47,932 nucleotides of DNA from Candidatus Polarisedimenticolaceae bacterium (GTDB taxonomy: Bacteria > Acidobacteriota > Polarisedimenticolia > Polarisedimenticolales > DASRJG01). The stretch spans positions 1-47,932 of the forward strand of contig DASVAW010000149.1 in assembly GCA_036376135.1 (NCBI GenBank), in the 5' to 3' direction. The notes under the pieces were generated by a model, which searched no databases, was not told the DNA's origin, and was given only the letters and a program-made list of their open reading frames with translations. Positions 8,430-17,042 of the stretch are shown in pieces (the first letter of the stretch is position 1; every line of letters begins with the position of its first letter). Made by a program: the position numbers and the translations under genes.

Positions 8430-8993
8430 ATGAGCAGGACGTCTCCTCCTTCGTCCCGTAGGCGACGGCGTCGGGCGACCGGCGTCATCCGAGACCCCCA
8501 CGGGAACCGGATTTCCACCGACGCCCTCGGCGCCGGGGAGAAGCCCCCCGCGCCGAAGGGCGCCAAGCCGCAGCCGACGGCGCCGCGTCCGAGGCCGCGG
8601 CCGGTGCCCGTCGAACCCCCGGGGGGCCTGCGTCCCGCGTTCACGATCATCGCGCTGCTCGTCATCCTCGTCGGCGGGGCGTACCTGCTCCTCCCGCCCC
8701 CTCCGGTCGCCGCGCCGGTGCCGCGCGACGAGGCGGCGACGACGAAGGCCCTCTACCTCGGCGTGCTCAAGATCGAGGCGTACCGCAAGCTCAACGGCAT
8801 GCTCCCCTTCGAGATGGAGGTCGCCAACATCCGCAGGAAGGACGGCTACGCCTACGAGCGCGTGGACGACCGCCACTACGTGCTGACCTTCCGGGAGGCC
8901 GACGGCCGCCAGATGAGCTTCGACTCGCACACGCCGATCGAGCGGTTCTTCGGCCCTCCCGAGGCGGTCCTCGGCGACGGGGAGGGATCGTGA
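8430..8993 (+). CDS. Membrane-anchored protein with basic proline-rich tail, next to a prepilin gene
   Basis: 187-residue protein I do not recognise. Residues 1-66 are very rich in Arg and Pro, with a run of six Arg and then many PRPRP-like repeats. One hydrophobic helix follows at about 69-90 (FTIIALLVILVGGAYLLLP), then a mixed domain of about 95 residues. The orientation would place the basic tail in the cytoplasm and the domain outside. Start ATG follows GGAG. Its stop overlaps the start of the prepilin-like gene (GTGA), so the two are co-translated and probably act together in a pilus-like or secretion structure. The pilus link is inferred from position only. Confidence 0.7.
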   Translation: MSRTSPPSSRRRRRRATGVIRDPHGNRISTDALGAGEKPPAPKGAKPQPTAPRPRPRPVPVEPPGGLRPAFTIIALLVILVGGAYLLLPPPPVAAPVPRDEAATTKALYLGVLKIEAYRKLNGMLPFEMEVANIRRKDGYAYERVDDRHYVLTFREADGRQMSFDSHTPIERFFGPPEAVLGDGEGS

Positions 8994-9457
8994 GGCGCGC
9001 GCAGGCCGGGTTCACGCTCGTCGAGCTCCTGGTCGTGCTCGCGGTCCTGTCGATCGTCTCCGCGATCGCGGCCGTCAACCTGCAGGACGCCTATTACCGC
9101 GGTCGCGCCGTGAAGATCATCGAGGACGTGAACGCGATCAAGGTCGCCGCCTTCCAGTACTACACCGACCACGGCCGGTTCCCCCGCGACGTGGACGGGG
9201 GGCGCCCCCCGGAGGGGCTCGAGACCTACCTCGGCGGGCGCGTGCGCTGGGTCATGAGCGACTACAGCTACGACTGGGACCTGTGGATCCGTCCCGACGG
9301 CGACCCGGCGCACCCCGCGACCGGCGTGCTCATCGGGGTGTCGTTTCTCACTGAGAACCCTAAGCTGCGCGCCTCGGTCCTGCGCGTCTACCGTGGGCCG
9401 ATCCTGCAGACCCTCTCGCAGAGCACGACGTTCGTCATCGAACCGTACCGGCCGTAG
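8990..9457 (+). CDS. Type II/IV prepilin-like protein (GspG-type pseudopilin)
   Basis: 155-residue protein with a textbook prepilin N-terminus: a short basic leader ending in Gly, then FTLVELLVVLAVLSI with Glu at position 5 of the mature protein. It would be cleaved and N-methylated by a prepilin peptidase. The C-terminal domain is small and resembles major pseudopilins (YYTDHGRFPRDVDGG; then a segment like the GspG loop, YDWDLWIRPDGDP). The GTG start overlaps the upstream gene stop. No secretin, ATPase or prepilin peptidase is in the window, so the machine must be encoded elsewhere. Confidence 0.88.
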   Translation: MRRAQAGFTLVELLVVLAVLSIVSAIAAVNLQDAYYRGRAVKIIEDVNAIKVAAFQYYTDHGRFPRDVDGGRPPEGLETYLGGRVRWVMSDYSYDWDLWIRPDGDPAHPATGVLIGVSFLTENPKLRASVLRVYRGPILQTLSQSTTFVIEPYRP

Positions 9458-9465
9458 CCGCCGCG

Positions 9466-10665
9466 ATGCGCGTCATCCTCCACGTCGACATGGACGCGTT
9501 CTACGCGGCCGTCGAGGTCCGGGAGGACCCGTCGCTTTCCGGGAAGCCGCTCATCATCGGGCACCGCGGGAGACGCGGCGTCGTCTCGACCTGCTCGTAC
9601 GAGGCGCGCCGGTTCGGAGTCCGGTCGGCGATGCCCGCCGTCACGGCGGAACGGCTCTGCCCCGACGCGGTCTGGCTCCCCGGCAGGATGGACCTTTACG
9701 TGGAGGTCTCCCGTCGCATCCGGCGCCTGTTCGACGCGACGTCCCCCCTCGTCGAGCCGCTGTCGATCGACGAGGCGTTCCTCGACCTGACCGGGATCGC
9801 CGGCGACCTGGCGGGAGGGAGGGCGCTTGGGGCCGCGCTCAAGGGACGGATCCGCGACGAGGAGCGACTCACGGCGTCGGTGGGCGTCGCCCCGAACAAG
9901 TTCCTCGCGAAGGTCGCGTCGGATCTCGAGAAACCCGACGGGCTCGTGGTGCTGCCTCTCGAGGAGGTTTCGACGCGGCTGTGGCCGATGCCCGCGGGAC
10001 GCCTGTGGGGCGTGGGGCCGAAAACCGCCGAGCGCCTCCGCCAGGGAGGGATCCGCACCGTCGGCGACGTCGCCGCGGTCCCCGCCGCGGCGCTCGCGGC
10101 GCTCGTCGGCGAGGACGGCGCGGCGCACCTCCACGCTCTCGCCCACGGACGCGACGATCGACCGGTGGTCCCCGATCGGGAGGCGAAATCCGTCTCCGAG
10201 GAGCGCACGTACGGCGAGGACCTCACCGACCCCGAGGAGATCGACCGCGCCCTGCTCGCGCGCTCGGAGGGGGTCGCCCGGACGCTCCGACGCGACGGCC
10301 TGGTCGCGCGCACGGTTCACCTGAAGGTCCGCACCGGCGACTTCACGACGTGGACGCGTGCCGCGACCCTCCCGCGCCCGACCGATCTCGCCGACGTGAT
10401 CCTCCGCGAGGCCCGGGCGCTCCTTCGCGACCGCATCGACCTCGGCGGACGGGGCGTGCGCCTGCTCGGCGTGGGCGCGAGCGCCCTCGAGCGCGCCGGC
10501 GCCGCGCCGCCGGCGCTGTTCGAGGATCCGGAGGAGGCGCGGCTGCGCCGTCTGGCGGTGGTCGAGGACGCGTTGAAGGACCGCCTCGGGGAGGACGCGG
10601 TCACCCGCGCGCGCCTGCTCCGACGGGGCGAAGGCGAGGCCTCCTCGCTCCCGACGGTAGACTGA
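9466..10665 (+). CDS. dinB: DNA polymerase IV (Y-family)
   Basis: 399-residue translesion polymerase. Catalytic residues are in LHVDMDAFYAAVE (metal-binding Asp) and SIDEAFLDLTG (Asp-Glu). The palm/finger motif SYEARRFGVRSAMP is present, the thumb has the helix-hairpin-helix WGVGPKTAERL, and the little finger spans about 240-350. The C-terminus is longer than minimal DinB and does not obviously end in a beta-clamp box. It copies damaged DNA without proofreading. It starts 8 bases after the prepilin gene stop. I see no SOS (LexA-type) operator upstream, and the tight packing suggests read-through transcription. Confidence 0.95.
   Translation: MRVILHVDMDAFYAAVEVREDPSLSGKPLIIGHRGRRGVVSTCSYEARRFGVRSAMPAVTAERLCPDAVWLPGRMDLYVEVSRRIRRLFDATSPLVEPLSIDEAFLDLTGIAGDLAGGRALGAALKGRIRDEERLTASVGVAPNKFLAKVASDLEKPDGLVVLPLEEVSTRLWPMPAGRLWGVGPKTAERLRQGGIRTVGDVAAVPAAALAALVGEDGAAHLHALAHGRDDRPVVPDREAKSVSEERTYGEDLTDPEEIDRALLARSEGVARTLRRDGLVARTVHLKVRTGDFTTWTRAATLPRPTDLADVILREARALLRDRIDLGGRGVRLLGVGASALERAGAAPPALFEDPEEARLRRLAVVEDALKDRLGEDAVTRARLLRRGEGEASSLPTVD
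10657..10662 (+). promoter_or_regulatory. -10 box TAGACT 8 nt before the marC-like start
   Basis: TAGACT overlaps the end of dinB and lies 8 bases before the GTG at 10671, with no Shine-Dalgarno sequence between. That spacing would put transcription initiation at or beside the start codon, giving a leaderless or near-leaderless message. Confidence 0.4.
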
Positions 10666-10670
10666 CCGGC

Positions 10671-11312
10671 GTGACCGACACCCTGCTCGAAGGAGCGAAG
10701 TTCGCCCTCGCCTGTTTCGTGGCGATCTTCACGATCGTGAACCCGTTCTCCGCGGCCGGTCTGCTCGTCGCCCTCACGCCGGGGGACAGCGACGAGAGCC
10801 GGCGCCGCCAGGTCGACCGGGCGATCGTCTTCATGACGGCGATCATGCTCGTGGCCTTCTTCGCGGGAGCGTACGTGCTGCGCTTCTTCTCGATCAGCCA
10901 GCCGGCGCTGGTCCTGGCGGCGGGGCTGCTCGTGGCGCGCAGCGGCTGGCGGACGCTGACGGGAACCGACCGTCTGACCCCCGCTCAGCGGGAGGACGGC
11001 CTCCACAAGGTCGACATCTCGTTCACCCCGCTCGGCATGCCGCTTCTGGCCGGGCCGGGGACGATCTCCGTGCTGATCGGCCTCGCCGCGGACTCGAGCG
11101 GCGCGATGCGCGACGGGGCCGCGGTCGTGGCGATCCTCCTCGTCTCCCTCGTCAGCTGGCCGGTCCTCCGCGCCGCCCCGGCGGTCGTGCGCCGCATGGG
11201 GAGCTCCGGGGAGGCGGCGCTGTCGAAGGTGATGGGCCTGCTGATCCTCTGCGTCGGGATCCAGTTCCTGATCAACGGGATCGCGATGGTGGTCCGGGAT
11301 CTCGCGCGATGA
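10671..11312 (+). CDS. MarC family integral membrane protein
   Basis: 213-residue protein with about six membrane helices. It has the MarC family signature near the N-terminus (FTIVNPFSAAGLLVALTP) and a second conserved block, LGMPLLAGPGTISVLIGLA, typical of both halves of this family. The function of MarC proteins is not established; early links to multiple antibiotic resistance were withdrawn. The GTG start is 6 bases after dinB, without a Shine-Dalgarno site. Its 3' end overlaps the convergent molybdopterin oxidoreductase gene by 41 bp. Confidence 0.88.
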   Translation: MTDTLLEGAKFALACFVAIFTIVNPFSAAGLLVALTPGDSDESRRRQVDRAIVFMTAIMLVAFFAGAYVLRFFSISQPALVLAAGLLVARSGWRTLTGTDRLTPAQREDGLHKVDISFTPLGMPLLAGPGTISVLIGLAADSSGAMRDGAAVVAILLVSLVSWPVLRAAPAVVRRMGSSGEAALSKVMGLLILCVGIQFLINGIAMVVRDLAR

Positions 11313-13206
11313 GCCGCACCGGCGTGTCGTAGTAGACCGCCCCGCCTCCTGCATCGGTCATCCGCGCGGGCACGAGCGCGTTGGCGCACCGCCCGTCCTT
11401 CAGCCAGCCCCCCTTCGCCATCAGGACGACGTCGCGCCGCTGCCGGTCGTCGAAACGCAGGCGCACCCCCATCGAGCCGATCTCCGACTCGACGTCGACG
11501 ATCTCGCCGTCGGCGAAGCCGCGCGCCGCGTCGGGGTGGACGGTCGCCTCCGCGGGACCGTCCTGCTCTTTCGCCCACTGCGACGACTGCGCCTTTTCCG
11601 TCGAGAACGCCATCAGGAACAACGGTCGTTCACCCGGAGCCTTCGGGGGCTCGACGTCGACCTCCTGGATGAGATTCACCTTCCCGGAGGCGGTCTTGAA
11701 CTTCCTGTCGGCGAAGAGGACCTTCGCGGCGAACGGGTTGCGAGGGTAGCCGTCGCGCAGCGCTTCGAGGGGGATTCCGGATTTCGCGAGGATCCTGCGC
11801 TTCCAGCTCTCCGCCCCCTCCTCGAACGCCGCGCCGAGCCCGACCCGCGAGGCGAGCGCCTGCACGATCTCGTGGTCGGTGCGCACGTCCCCGGGGCGCG
11901 CGGCGACGGGGCGGACCTCGCCGAGGTGGTGATGACCGTACGCGCCGACGAGGTCGTCGTCCTCCAGCATCGTCGTGGTGGGCAACACCACGTGCGCCGC
12001 GAGGGCGGTGTCGGTGAGGAACGCGTCGACGACCACGGTCAACTCGCGGGACTCCAGGGCGTGTCGTACCGTCGCCGACTCGGGGAGCATCGCGACGGGG
12101 TTCCCGGCGGTGACCCAGACCATCCGGACGGCGGGGTCGGTCGCTTCGAGGATCTCGCGCCCGAGCAGCGGCTCCCGGAGCGTGCGCGACGCCCCGGTTT
12201 CTCCCTTCACGAACGACGTATCGAAGGCTCCGCGGCGCTTGAAGTAGAACGACACGCCGCCCCCGGGGACGCCGAGGTTCCCCGAGATCGCCCCGAGCGC
12301 GTCGAGCACGCGCACCGTCGCCGACCCGCGCGCCTTCCGCTGCATTCCCCACCCGACGAGGATCGCCGACGGCCCGTCGCCGTAGAGGTCGGCCAGCGCC
12401 CGGAGGTCCTCGACCGGGACGTCCGCGAGCGCAGCCCAGCCTTCGAGGGAACGGGACAGCGCCTGCGCACGGAACGCGTCGAGGTGATCGCAATAGGCGG
12501 CGGCGTCCGGGTCGGTCTTGCCGGTCTCGAACAGGCGACGGGCGACCCCGAAGGCCAGCGCGATGTCCCCCCCCGGAATCGGCTGCACGAATCGCTCCGC
12601 GAGGTCGGCCCCACGGTGGCGGACGGGATCGACGAGGACGATCCGCGCCCCCTTCGCCTTCGCTTCCTTGAGGACCGGGAGGAGGTGCACGTTGCTGACG
12701 TGCGGGTTCTTCCCCCACAGGACGATCGTCCGGGCGTTCAGGAGGTCGAAGAGGTCGTTCGAGTCCTCCTCGCCGAAGTCCGTCAGCTGCGCCGCGTCCC
12801 CGGCCCCCGAACAGATGTCCCCCACCTTGATCGCGGTCGGCCCGAACGTCTCGAAGAACAGGTCCGTCGTGAATTTCACGAGCCCGAGCGTCCCGCCGCT
12901 GCGGTAGTGGAGGATCGCGGCCGGACCGGACTCCGACTGGATGCGCAGCATCTTCTCCGCGATGAGGTCGAGCGCATCGTCCCAGCTCGCCGGCCGCAGC
13001 GTGCCGCCGCGACGGACGAGGGGGGTCGTCAACCGGTCGGGGTGGTACTGGCGCTCGAGAAAACGGCTGGTCCGGTAACACAGGAACCCGCGCGTGACGG
13101 GATGATCGGGGTCTCCCTGGATCCTGACCACGCGACCGTGCTCGACGGTCGCGACGATCCCGCAGGCATCGGGGCAATCTCGGTTGCAGGTCGTGCGCAG
13201 GCGCAT
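11272..13206 (-). CDS. Molybdopterin-dependent oxidoreductase (Mo-bisMGD, one Fe4S4)
   Basis: 644-residue catalytic subunit of the DMSO-reductase family. The N-terminal cluster ligands are Cys7, Cys11, Cys15 and Cys43 (CNRDCPDAC... FLCYR). A candidate molybdenum-ligand Cys132 is in GDICSGAG. MGD-binding segments WGKNPHVSN and VWVTAGNPVAMLPES are visible. The molydopterin-dinucleotide C-terminal domain is present (VHPDAARGFADGEIVDVES). There is no Tat signal, so the enzyme is cytoplasmic. No Fe-S or membrane partner subunit is adjacent, which fits single-subunit members such as formate dehydrogenase H-like, pyrogallol-hydroxytransferase-like or assimilatory types. Substrate not determinable. 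Start ATG at 13206. Confidence 0.9.
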   Translation of the reverse strand: MRLRTTCNRDCPDACGIVATVEHGRVVRIQGDPDHPVTRGFLCYRTSRFLERQYHPDRLTTPLVRRGGTLRPASWDDALDLIAEKMLRIQSESGPAAILHYRSGGTLGLVKFTTDLFFETFGPTAIKVGDICSGAGDAAQLTDFGEEDSNDLFDLLNARTIVLWGKNPHVSNVHLLPVLKEAKAKGARIVLVDPVRHRGADLAERFVQPIPGGDIALAFGVARRLFETGKTDPDAAAYCDHLDAFRAQALSRSLEGWAALADVPVEDLRALADLYGDGPSAILVGWGMQRKARGSATVRVLDALGAISGNLGVPGGGVSFYFKRRGAFDTSFVKGETGASRTLREPLLGREILEATDPAVRMVWVTAGNPVAMLPESATVRHALESRELTVVVDAFLTDTALAAHVVLPTTTMLEDDDLVGAYGHHHLGEVRPVAARPGDVRTDHEIVQALASRVGLGAAFEEGAESWKRRILAKSGIPLEALRDGYPRNPFAAKVLFADRKFKTASGKVNLIQEVDVEPPKAPGERPLFLMAFSTEKAQSSQWAKEQDGPAEATVHPDAARGFADGEIVDVESEIGSMGVRLRFDDRQRRDVVLMAKGGWLKDGRCANALVPARMTDAGGGAVYYDTPVRLIARDPGPPSRSR

Positions 13207-13228
13207 GGGTCGGAGGATAACGGCCGAT

Positions 13229-15184
13229 TCAGGGGGCGTCGAGGACCTCGCGCACCCGCCTCCCCAACGCCCCCGGCGTGAACGGTTTCGCGAGGAACCG
13301 GACCCCCTCGTCGAGGATCCCGCGGTGCACGATCGCATTCGCGGTGTACCCCGAGACGAACAGGACGCGGCATCGGGGGTGGCGGGCCTGCACGTGCTCG
13401 GCGATCGCGGGCCCGCTCCGCTTCGGGAGGATCACGTCGGTCAGGAGCAGGTCGATCGCGTCCGGGTGTCGATCCGCGATCGCGGTCGCCTCCGCGCCGT
13501 CGGCGGCGACGAGCACGCGGTAACCGAGCGCGGCGAGGGAATCCGCGGCCATCCTCCGCACGACGGGCTCGTCCTCGACGAGGAGGATCGTTTCGTCCCC
13601 TCCCGCGGACGGGGGGATCGGTCGCGCGGCGACCGTCGACTCCGCCGCGACGTCGACCTGCGGAAGGTAGATCTTGAACGTGGTCCCGCGCCCGATCTCG
13701 CTGTAGAGCCAGATGTGCCCCCCGGCCTGGCGCACGATCCCGTACACCATCGACAGCCCCAGGCCGGTCCCCTTCCCCGCCTGCTTGGTGGTGAAGAACG
13801 GCTCGAAGACCCGGGCCTGGGTCTTCGCGTCCATGCCGACGCCGGTGTCGCTGACCGCGAGCAGCACGTAGCGACCCGCCACGACTCCGGGATGCTGGCG
13901 GGCGTACTCCTCGTCGAGGTGCACGTCGAGGGTCTCGAGGGTGAGCGTCCCCCCCGCGGGCATCGCGTCGCGGGCGTTCACCGCGAGATTGACGAGCACC
14001 TGCTCGAACCGCCCGGGGTCGATGCGCACCGCGCCGAGCTCGGGGGCGAGCGAGCTGTGCAGCTCGACCGTCTCGCCGAGCAGGCGCCGCAGCAGGCGCT
14101 CGACGTCCCGCAGCAGGCCGTTGAGGTCCACGACCCGGGGCTGGACGATCTGCTTGCGCGCGAAGGCGAGGAGGTGGCTCGTCAGCTCGGCGGCCCGCTC
14201 CCCCGCCGCCCGCACCTGGCGCACGAACTCGACCAGGCGCGCGTCGCCCGAGAGCTGCGCCTCCAGCATCTCCGTGTACCCGAGGATCGCGGTCAGCAGG
14301 TTGTTGAAATCGTGCGCGATCCCTCCCGCGAGCCGGCCGATGCTGTCCATCTTCTGCGCGTGGAGCAGGCGCTGCTCGAGCTCGCGCAGCTCGGTGATGT
14401 CCTGGATCGTCCCCACGACGCGCGTCGGACCGCCGTCGGGGCCGAGGAGCACCCCGGAGCGCTGGAGCACCACCCGGATCTCGCCGTCGCGCGCGGTCAC
14501 CCGGTATTCGACCTGACGCTCACCGGGGTTCGCCGCGAGCCCCTCGACGAACGCCCGCACGGTGTCGCGGTCGTCGCCGTGCACGTCGGCGAGGAACTGC
14601 TCGAAGTTCGGAGGCGCACTTGCCGCCTCCCTTCCGAAGATCCGGAACGTCTCCTCGGACCAGTCCAGGCTCCCGCCGGCGTCCATCTCCCAGGTTCCGA
14701 CGCGGCCGATCCGCTGCGCGCGCCGGAGCGCCTCGTCGCGCGTCCGCAATTCCGCTTCGAACGCCTTGCGCTCCGTGATGTCCCGGAGGACGACGGTGTA
14801 GACCTTCCCGCCGGTGGTGTCGGCCTGCGAGATCGACGCCTCGACCTCGACTTCCGTGCCGTCGGCCCGCAGGGCCCGGACCTCGCCGAGCGCACCCATG
14901 CGCCGTGCGGTGGACCCCGTCGCCCCGAACGATCGGACCCACCCTTCGTGCCGGGACCGGAACCGCTCCGGAAGGAAGCGGGCGAGCGGCGAGCCGACCG
15001 CCTCGGCGGCCGAGCACCCGAACATCTGCTCCGCCGCCCGGTTGAAGAGCACGATCCGCTGCGCCTCGTCGACGCTGACGATCGCGTCCATGGCGGACTC
15101 GAGAATGGCGGCGAGTCGGCTCTCGTTCGGGCCGGGGGAACCGGAAAGCTCCACGTTGGACCTCGGTGCGCTCCCCTCGGGCAT
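13229..15184 (-). CDS. PAS hybrid sensor histidine kinase with receiver domain
   Basis: 651-residue soluble signalling protein. Order: PAS domain 1 (about 22-140), PAS domain 2 (about 155-268), HisKA with phospho-accepting His291 in GGIAHDFNNLL, HATPase with N box NARDAM (403-408) and G boxes DTGVGM (446-451) and GTGLGLSMVYG, then a receiver domain (about 532-648) with phospho-acceptor Asp583 in LLTDVILPK and Lys633. No membrane segment is present, so it senses a cytoplasmic signal, possibly through a bound cofactor. Phosphate likely passes from His291 to Asp583 and on to a separate partner. Start ATG 15184. No response regulator is adjacent. Confidence 0.93.
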   Translation of the reverse strand: MPEGSAPRSNVELSGSPGPNESRLAAILESAMDAIVSVDEAQRIVLFNRAAEQMFGCSAAEAVGSPLARFLPERFRSRHEGWVRSFGATGSTARRMGALGEVRALRADGTEVEVEASISQADTTGGKVYTVVLRDITERKAFEAELRTRDEALRRAQRIGRVGTWEMDAGGSLDWSEETFRIFGREAASAPPNFEQFLADVHGDDRDTVRAFVEGLAANPGERQVEYRVTARDGEIRVVLQRSGVLLGPDGGPTRVVGTIQDITELRELEQRLLHAQKMDSIGRLAGGIAHDFNNLLTAILGYTEMLEAQLSGDARLVEFVRQVRAAGERAAELTSHLLAFARKQIVQPRVVDLNGLLRDVERLLRRLLGETVELHSSLAPELGAVRIDPGRFEQVLVNLAVNARDAMPAGGTLTLETLDVHLDEEYARQHPGVVAGRYVLLAVSDTGVGMDAKTQARVFEPFFTTKQAGKGTGLGLSMVYGIVRQAGGHIWLYSEIGRGTTFKIYLPQVDVAAESTVAARPIPPSAGGDETILLVEDEPVVRRMAADSLAALGYRVLVAADGAEATAIADRHPDAIDLLLTDVILPKRSGPAIAEHVQARHPRCRVLFVSGYTANAIVHRGILDEGVRFLAKPFTPGALGRRVREVLDAP

Positions 15185-15225
15185 GCGGGAGTGTAACGCC
15201 GCGCCGCGGCATCGCCAAGGGGAGC

Positions 15226-15231
15226 TACGAT
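15226..15231 (+). promoter_or_regulatory. -10 box TACGAT 8 nt before the nucleoside transporter start
   Basis: TACGAT lies 8 bases before the ATG at 15240, in the gap between the divergent kinase and transporter genes. The only purine-rich stretch, GGGGAG, is too far upstream (about 18 bases) to work as a ribosome-binding site. Transcription from this box would start at or next to the ATG. Confidence 0.45.
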
Positions 15232-15239
15232 GCGCCGCC

Positions 15240-16520
15240 ATGACCGCGCTGAACCTGATCTCCCTGCTCGGCGTCGTCGTCCTGGCGGCGATCGCGTGGG
15301 CCGCGGGGGGGTTCCGGCGGCCGTTTCCGGCCCGTACCGTGCTCGGAGCCGGGTGCCTGATGGTCGTCCTGGCGGCCGGACTGTTCTGGCTCCCCCCTGC
15401 CCGCGTCGCCCTTCTCGCCGTCAACGACGTCGTCCTCGCGGTCCTCGGTGCCGGCCAGGCCGGGGCGCGCTTCCTGTTCGGCCCGCTCGCCCTCAACCCC
15501 GGCGAGACGGGTCCCGGCGGCGAGGTGTCGGTCGGCTTCGTGCTGGCGGCGCAGGTCCTCCCCGCGGTGATCTTCTTCGCGTCGCTGATGGGGATGCTCT
15601 ACCACCTGCGCGTCATGGAGCCGGTCGTCCGCCTGTTCGCGAAGGTCTTTCGCGGGACGATGCGCCTGAGCGGGGCGGAGGCCCTCTCGGGGGCCGCGAA
15701 CATCTTCGTCGGCGTCGAGTCGGCGATGACGGTGCGCCCGTACCTCGAGCGCATGACCCGTTCGGAGCTCCTCACCCTCGTCAGCTGCGGGATGGCGACG
15801 GTCGCCTCGACGACCCTCGCGATCTACGTGTCGTTCCTCAGAGACTCCTTCCCCCTGATCGCGGGGCACCTCGTCTCCGCCTCCGTCCTCGCGATCCCCG
15901 CGGCGGTGCTCGTCTCGAAGCTTCTCCTCCCGGAGGAGGGCATCCCCGAAACGCTCGGCGCGGTCCCCCCGCTCGATCCAGGCTCCCGCCATGCCAACGC
16001 CTTCGCGGCCCTCACGGCGGGGGCGTGGGACGGGCTGAGGCTCGCGGCGGGAATCGCGACCCTGCTGATCGCCGTCCTCGGCGTCGTGGCGCTCGTGGAC
16101 CTCGCTCTCGGGAAGGCACCGGGGGACCTCAACCTCGCCCGCCTGCTGGGCTGGGTGTTCGCGCCGCTCGCGTGGCTGCTGGGCCTCGACGCGAAGGACG
16201 TCCTCCCGGCGGCGAGCCTGCTCGGCCAGCGGGCGATCCTCACCGAGGTCGTCGCCTACGGCGAGCTCGCGAAGCTCGCGGCGGCGGGGACGATCACCCC
16301 GCGGACCGTGCTCGTGATGTCGTACGCGTTGTGCGGCTTCGCCCACGTGGCGTCGGTGGGGATCTTCGTGGGGGGGACGGCCGCGTTGTGCCCCTCGCGC
16401 CGGGACGACCTCGCCGGCCTCGGGCCGAAGGCGCTGATCGCGGCGACGCTGGCGACGTTGATGACGGGGGCGCTCGCCGGGGTCTTCTACCACGGGCAGA
16501 CGGGGTTGATCGCGCCGTGA
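15240..16520 (+). CDS. Concentrative nucleoside transporter (CNT/NupC family)
   Basis: 426-residue polytopic membrane protein. CNT-type motifs are visible: VLPAVIFFASLMGMLYHL (helical hairpin region, about 101-118), then SGAANIFVGVESAMTVRPYL, the family's nucleoside/ion-binding loop with its conserved acidic Glu, and LTEVVAYGELAKL with VMSYALCGFAHVASVGIFVGG near the C-terminus. These carriers import nucleosides with sodium or protons. The position of the usual Gln-Thr-Glu in the loop is changed to Val-Glu-Ser, so substrate range may differ. Divergent from the histidine kinase gene, 55 bp apart. Confidence 0.9.
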   Translation: MTALNLISLLGVVVLAAIAWAAGGFRRPFPARTVLGAGCLMVVLAAGLFWLPPARVALLAVNDVVLAVLGAGQAGARFLFGPLALNPGETGPGGEVSVGFVLAAQVLPAVIFFASLMGMLYHLRVMEPVVRLFAKVFRGTMRLSGAEALSGAANIFVGVESAMTVRPYLERMTRSELLTLVSCGMATVASTTLAIYVSFLRDSFPLIAGHLVSASVLAIPAAVLVSKLLLPEEGIPETLGAVPPLDPGSRHANAFAALTAGAWDGLRLAAGIATLLIAVLGVVALVDLALGKAPGDLNLARLLGWVFAPLAWLLGLDAKDVLPAASLLGQRAILTEVVAYGELAKLAAAGTITPRTVLVMSYALCGFAHVASVGIFVGGTAALCPSRRDDLAGLGPKALIAATLATLMTGALAGVFYHGQTGLIAP

Positions 16521-16569
16521 GAGGATCGCCCCACTTCGGGGTTGGTTCCTTGCAGGAGGCGCGAACGGG

Positions 16570-17040
16570 GTGGCCGAATCCCTCGATGTGAGGTCGATCT
16601 TCGAACGACACCATCTCGGGGTGTTCCGCTACCTCCGCCGCATCCTCGGAAGCTCCGCCGACGCCGAGGACCTGACCCAGGAGACCTTCCTCCGGGTGAT
16701 GCGGGGGCTTCCCGGGTATCGGCCCGACGGGCGTGAAGCGGCGTGGGTCTACGAGATCGCCCGCAATCTCGCCCTGAACCGCCGTCGCGACGTCGCGCGA
16801 CGCCCCGCGATCCAGTCCGCGATCCCGGAGATCCCGAACACCGCCCCACCTCAGGTCGAGCTCCAGCAGGCGCTCTCGACCCTCCCCGACCTCGACCGGG
16901 ACTGCTTCCTGCTCCGCGAATCGGGGGGCCTCGGCTACGCGGAGATCGCCGCGGCCTGCGGCATCACCGAGGACGCCGTCCGTTCCCGCATCCACCGGGC
17001 GAGAACCGCGCTGCGCGCGGCCCTTGCCGGGACGAGGTGA
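16570..17040 (+). CDS. ECF-type RNA polymerase sigma factor
   Basis: 156-residue sigma-70 family factor with only regions 2 and 4. Region 2 spans about 8-75 (HHLGVFRYLRRILGSSADAEDLTQETFLRVMR, then WVYEIARNLALNRRR). Region 4 spans about 98-150 (LSTLPDLDRDCFLLRESGGLGYAEIAAACGI, then SRIHRARTALR). Start GTG at 16570; AGGAGG lies upstream with a somewhat long gap of 10 bases. The following gene starts 2 bases after its stop and looks like its anti-sigma factor, so this is a stress- or envelope-response regulator controlled by a membrane inhibitor. Confidence 0.93.
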   Translation: MAESLDVRSIFERHHLGVFRYLRRILGSSADAEDLTQETFLRVMRGLPGYRPDGREAAWVYEIARNLALNRRRDVARRPAIQSAIPEIPNTAPPQVELQQALSTLPDLDRDCFLLRESGGLGYAEIAAACGITEDAVRSRIHRARTALRAALAGTR

Positions 17041-17042
17041 CC

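Noticed and set aside
11272-13206. Molybdopterin oxidoreductase as a missing NuoG
   Set aside because: NuoG carries an N-terminal 2Fe-2S ferredoxin domain and extra Cys/His clusters; this protein has a single Fe4S4 motif and a Mo-ligand-like Cys.
11536-13281. 581-codon plus-strand frame opposite the molybdopterin oxidoreductase
   Set aside because: Antisense shadow without motifs.
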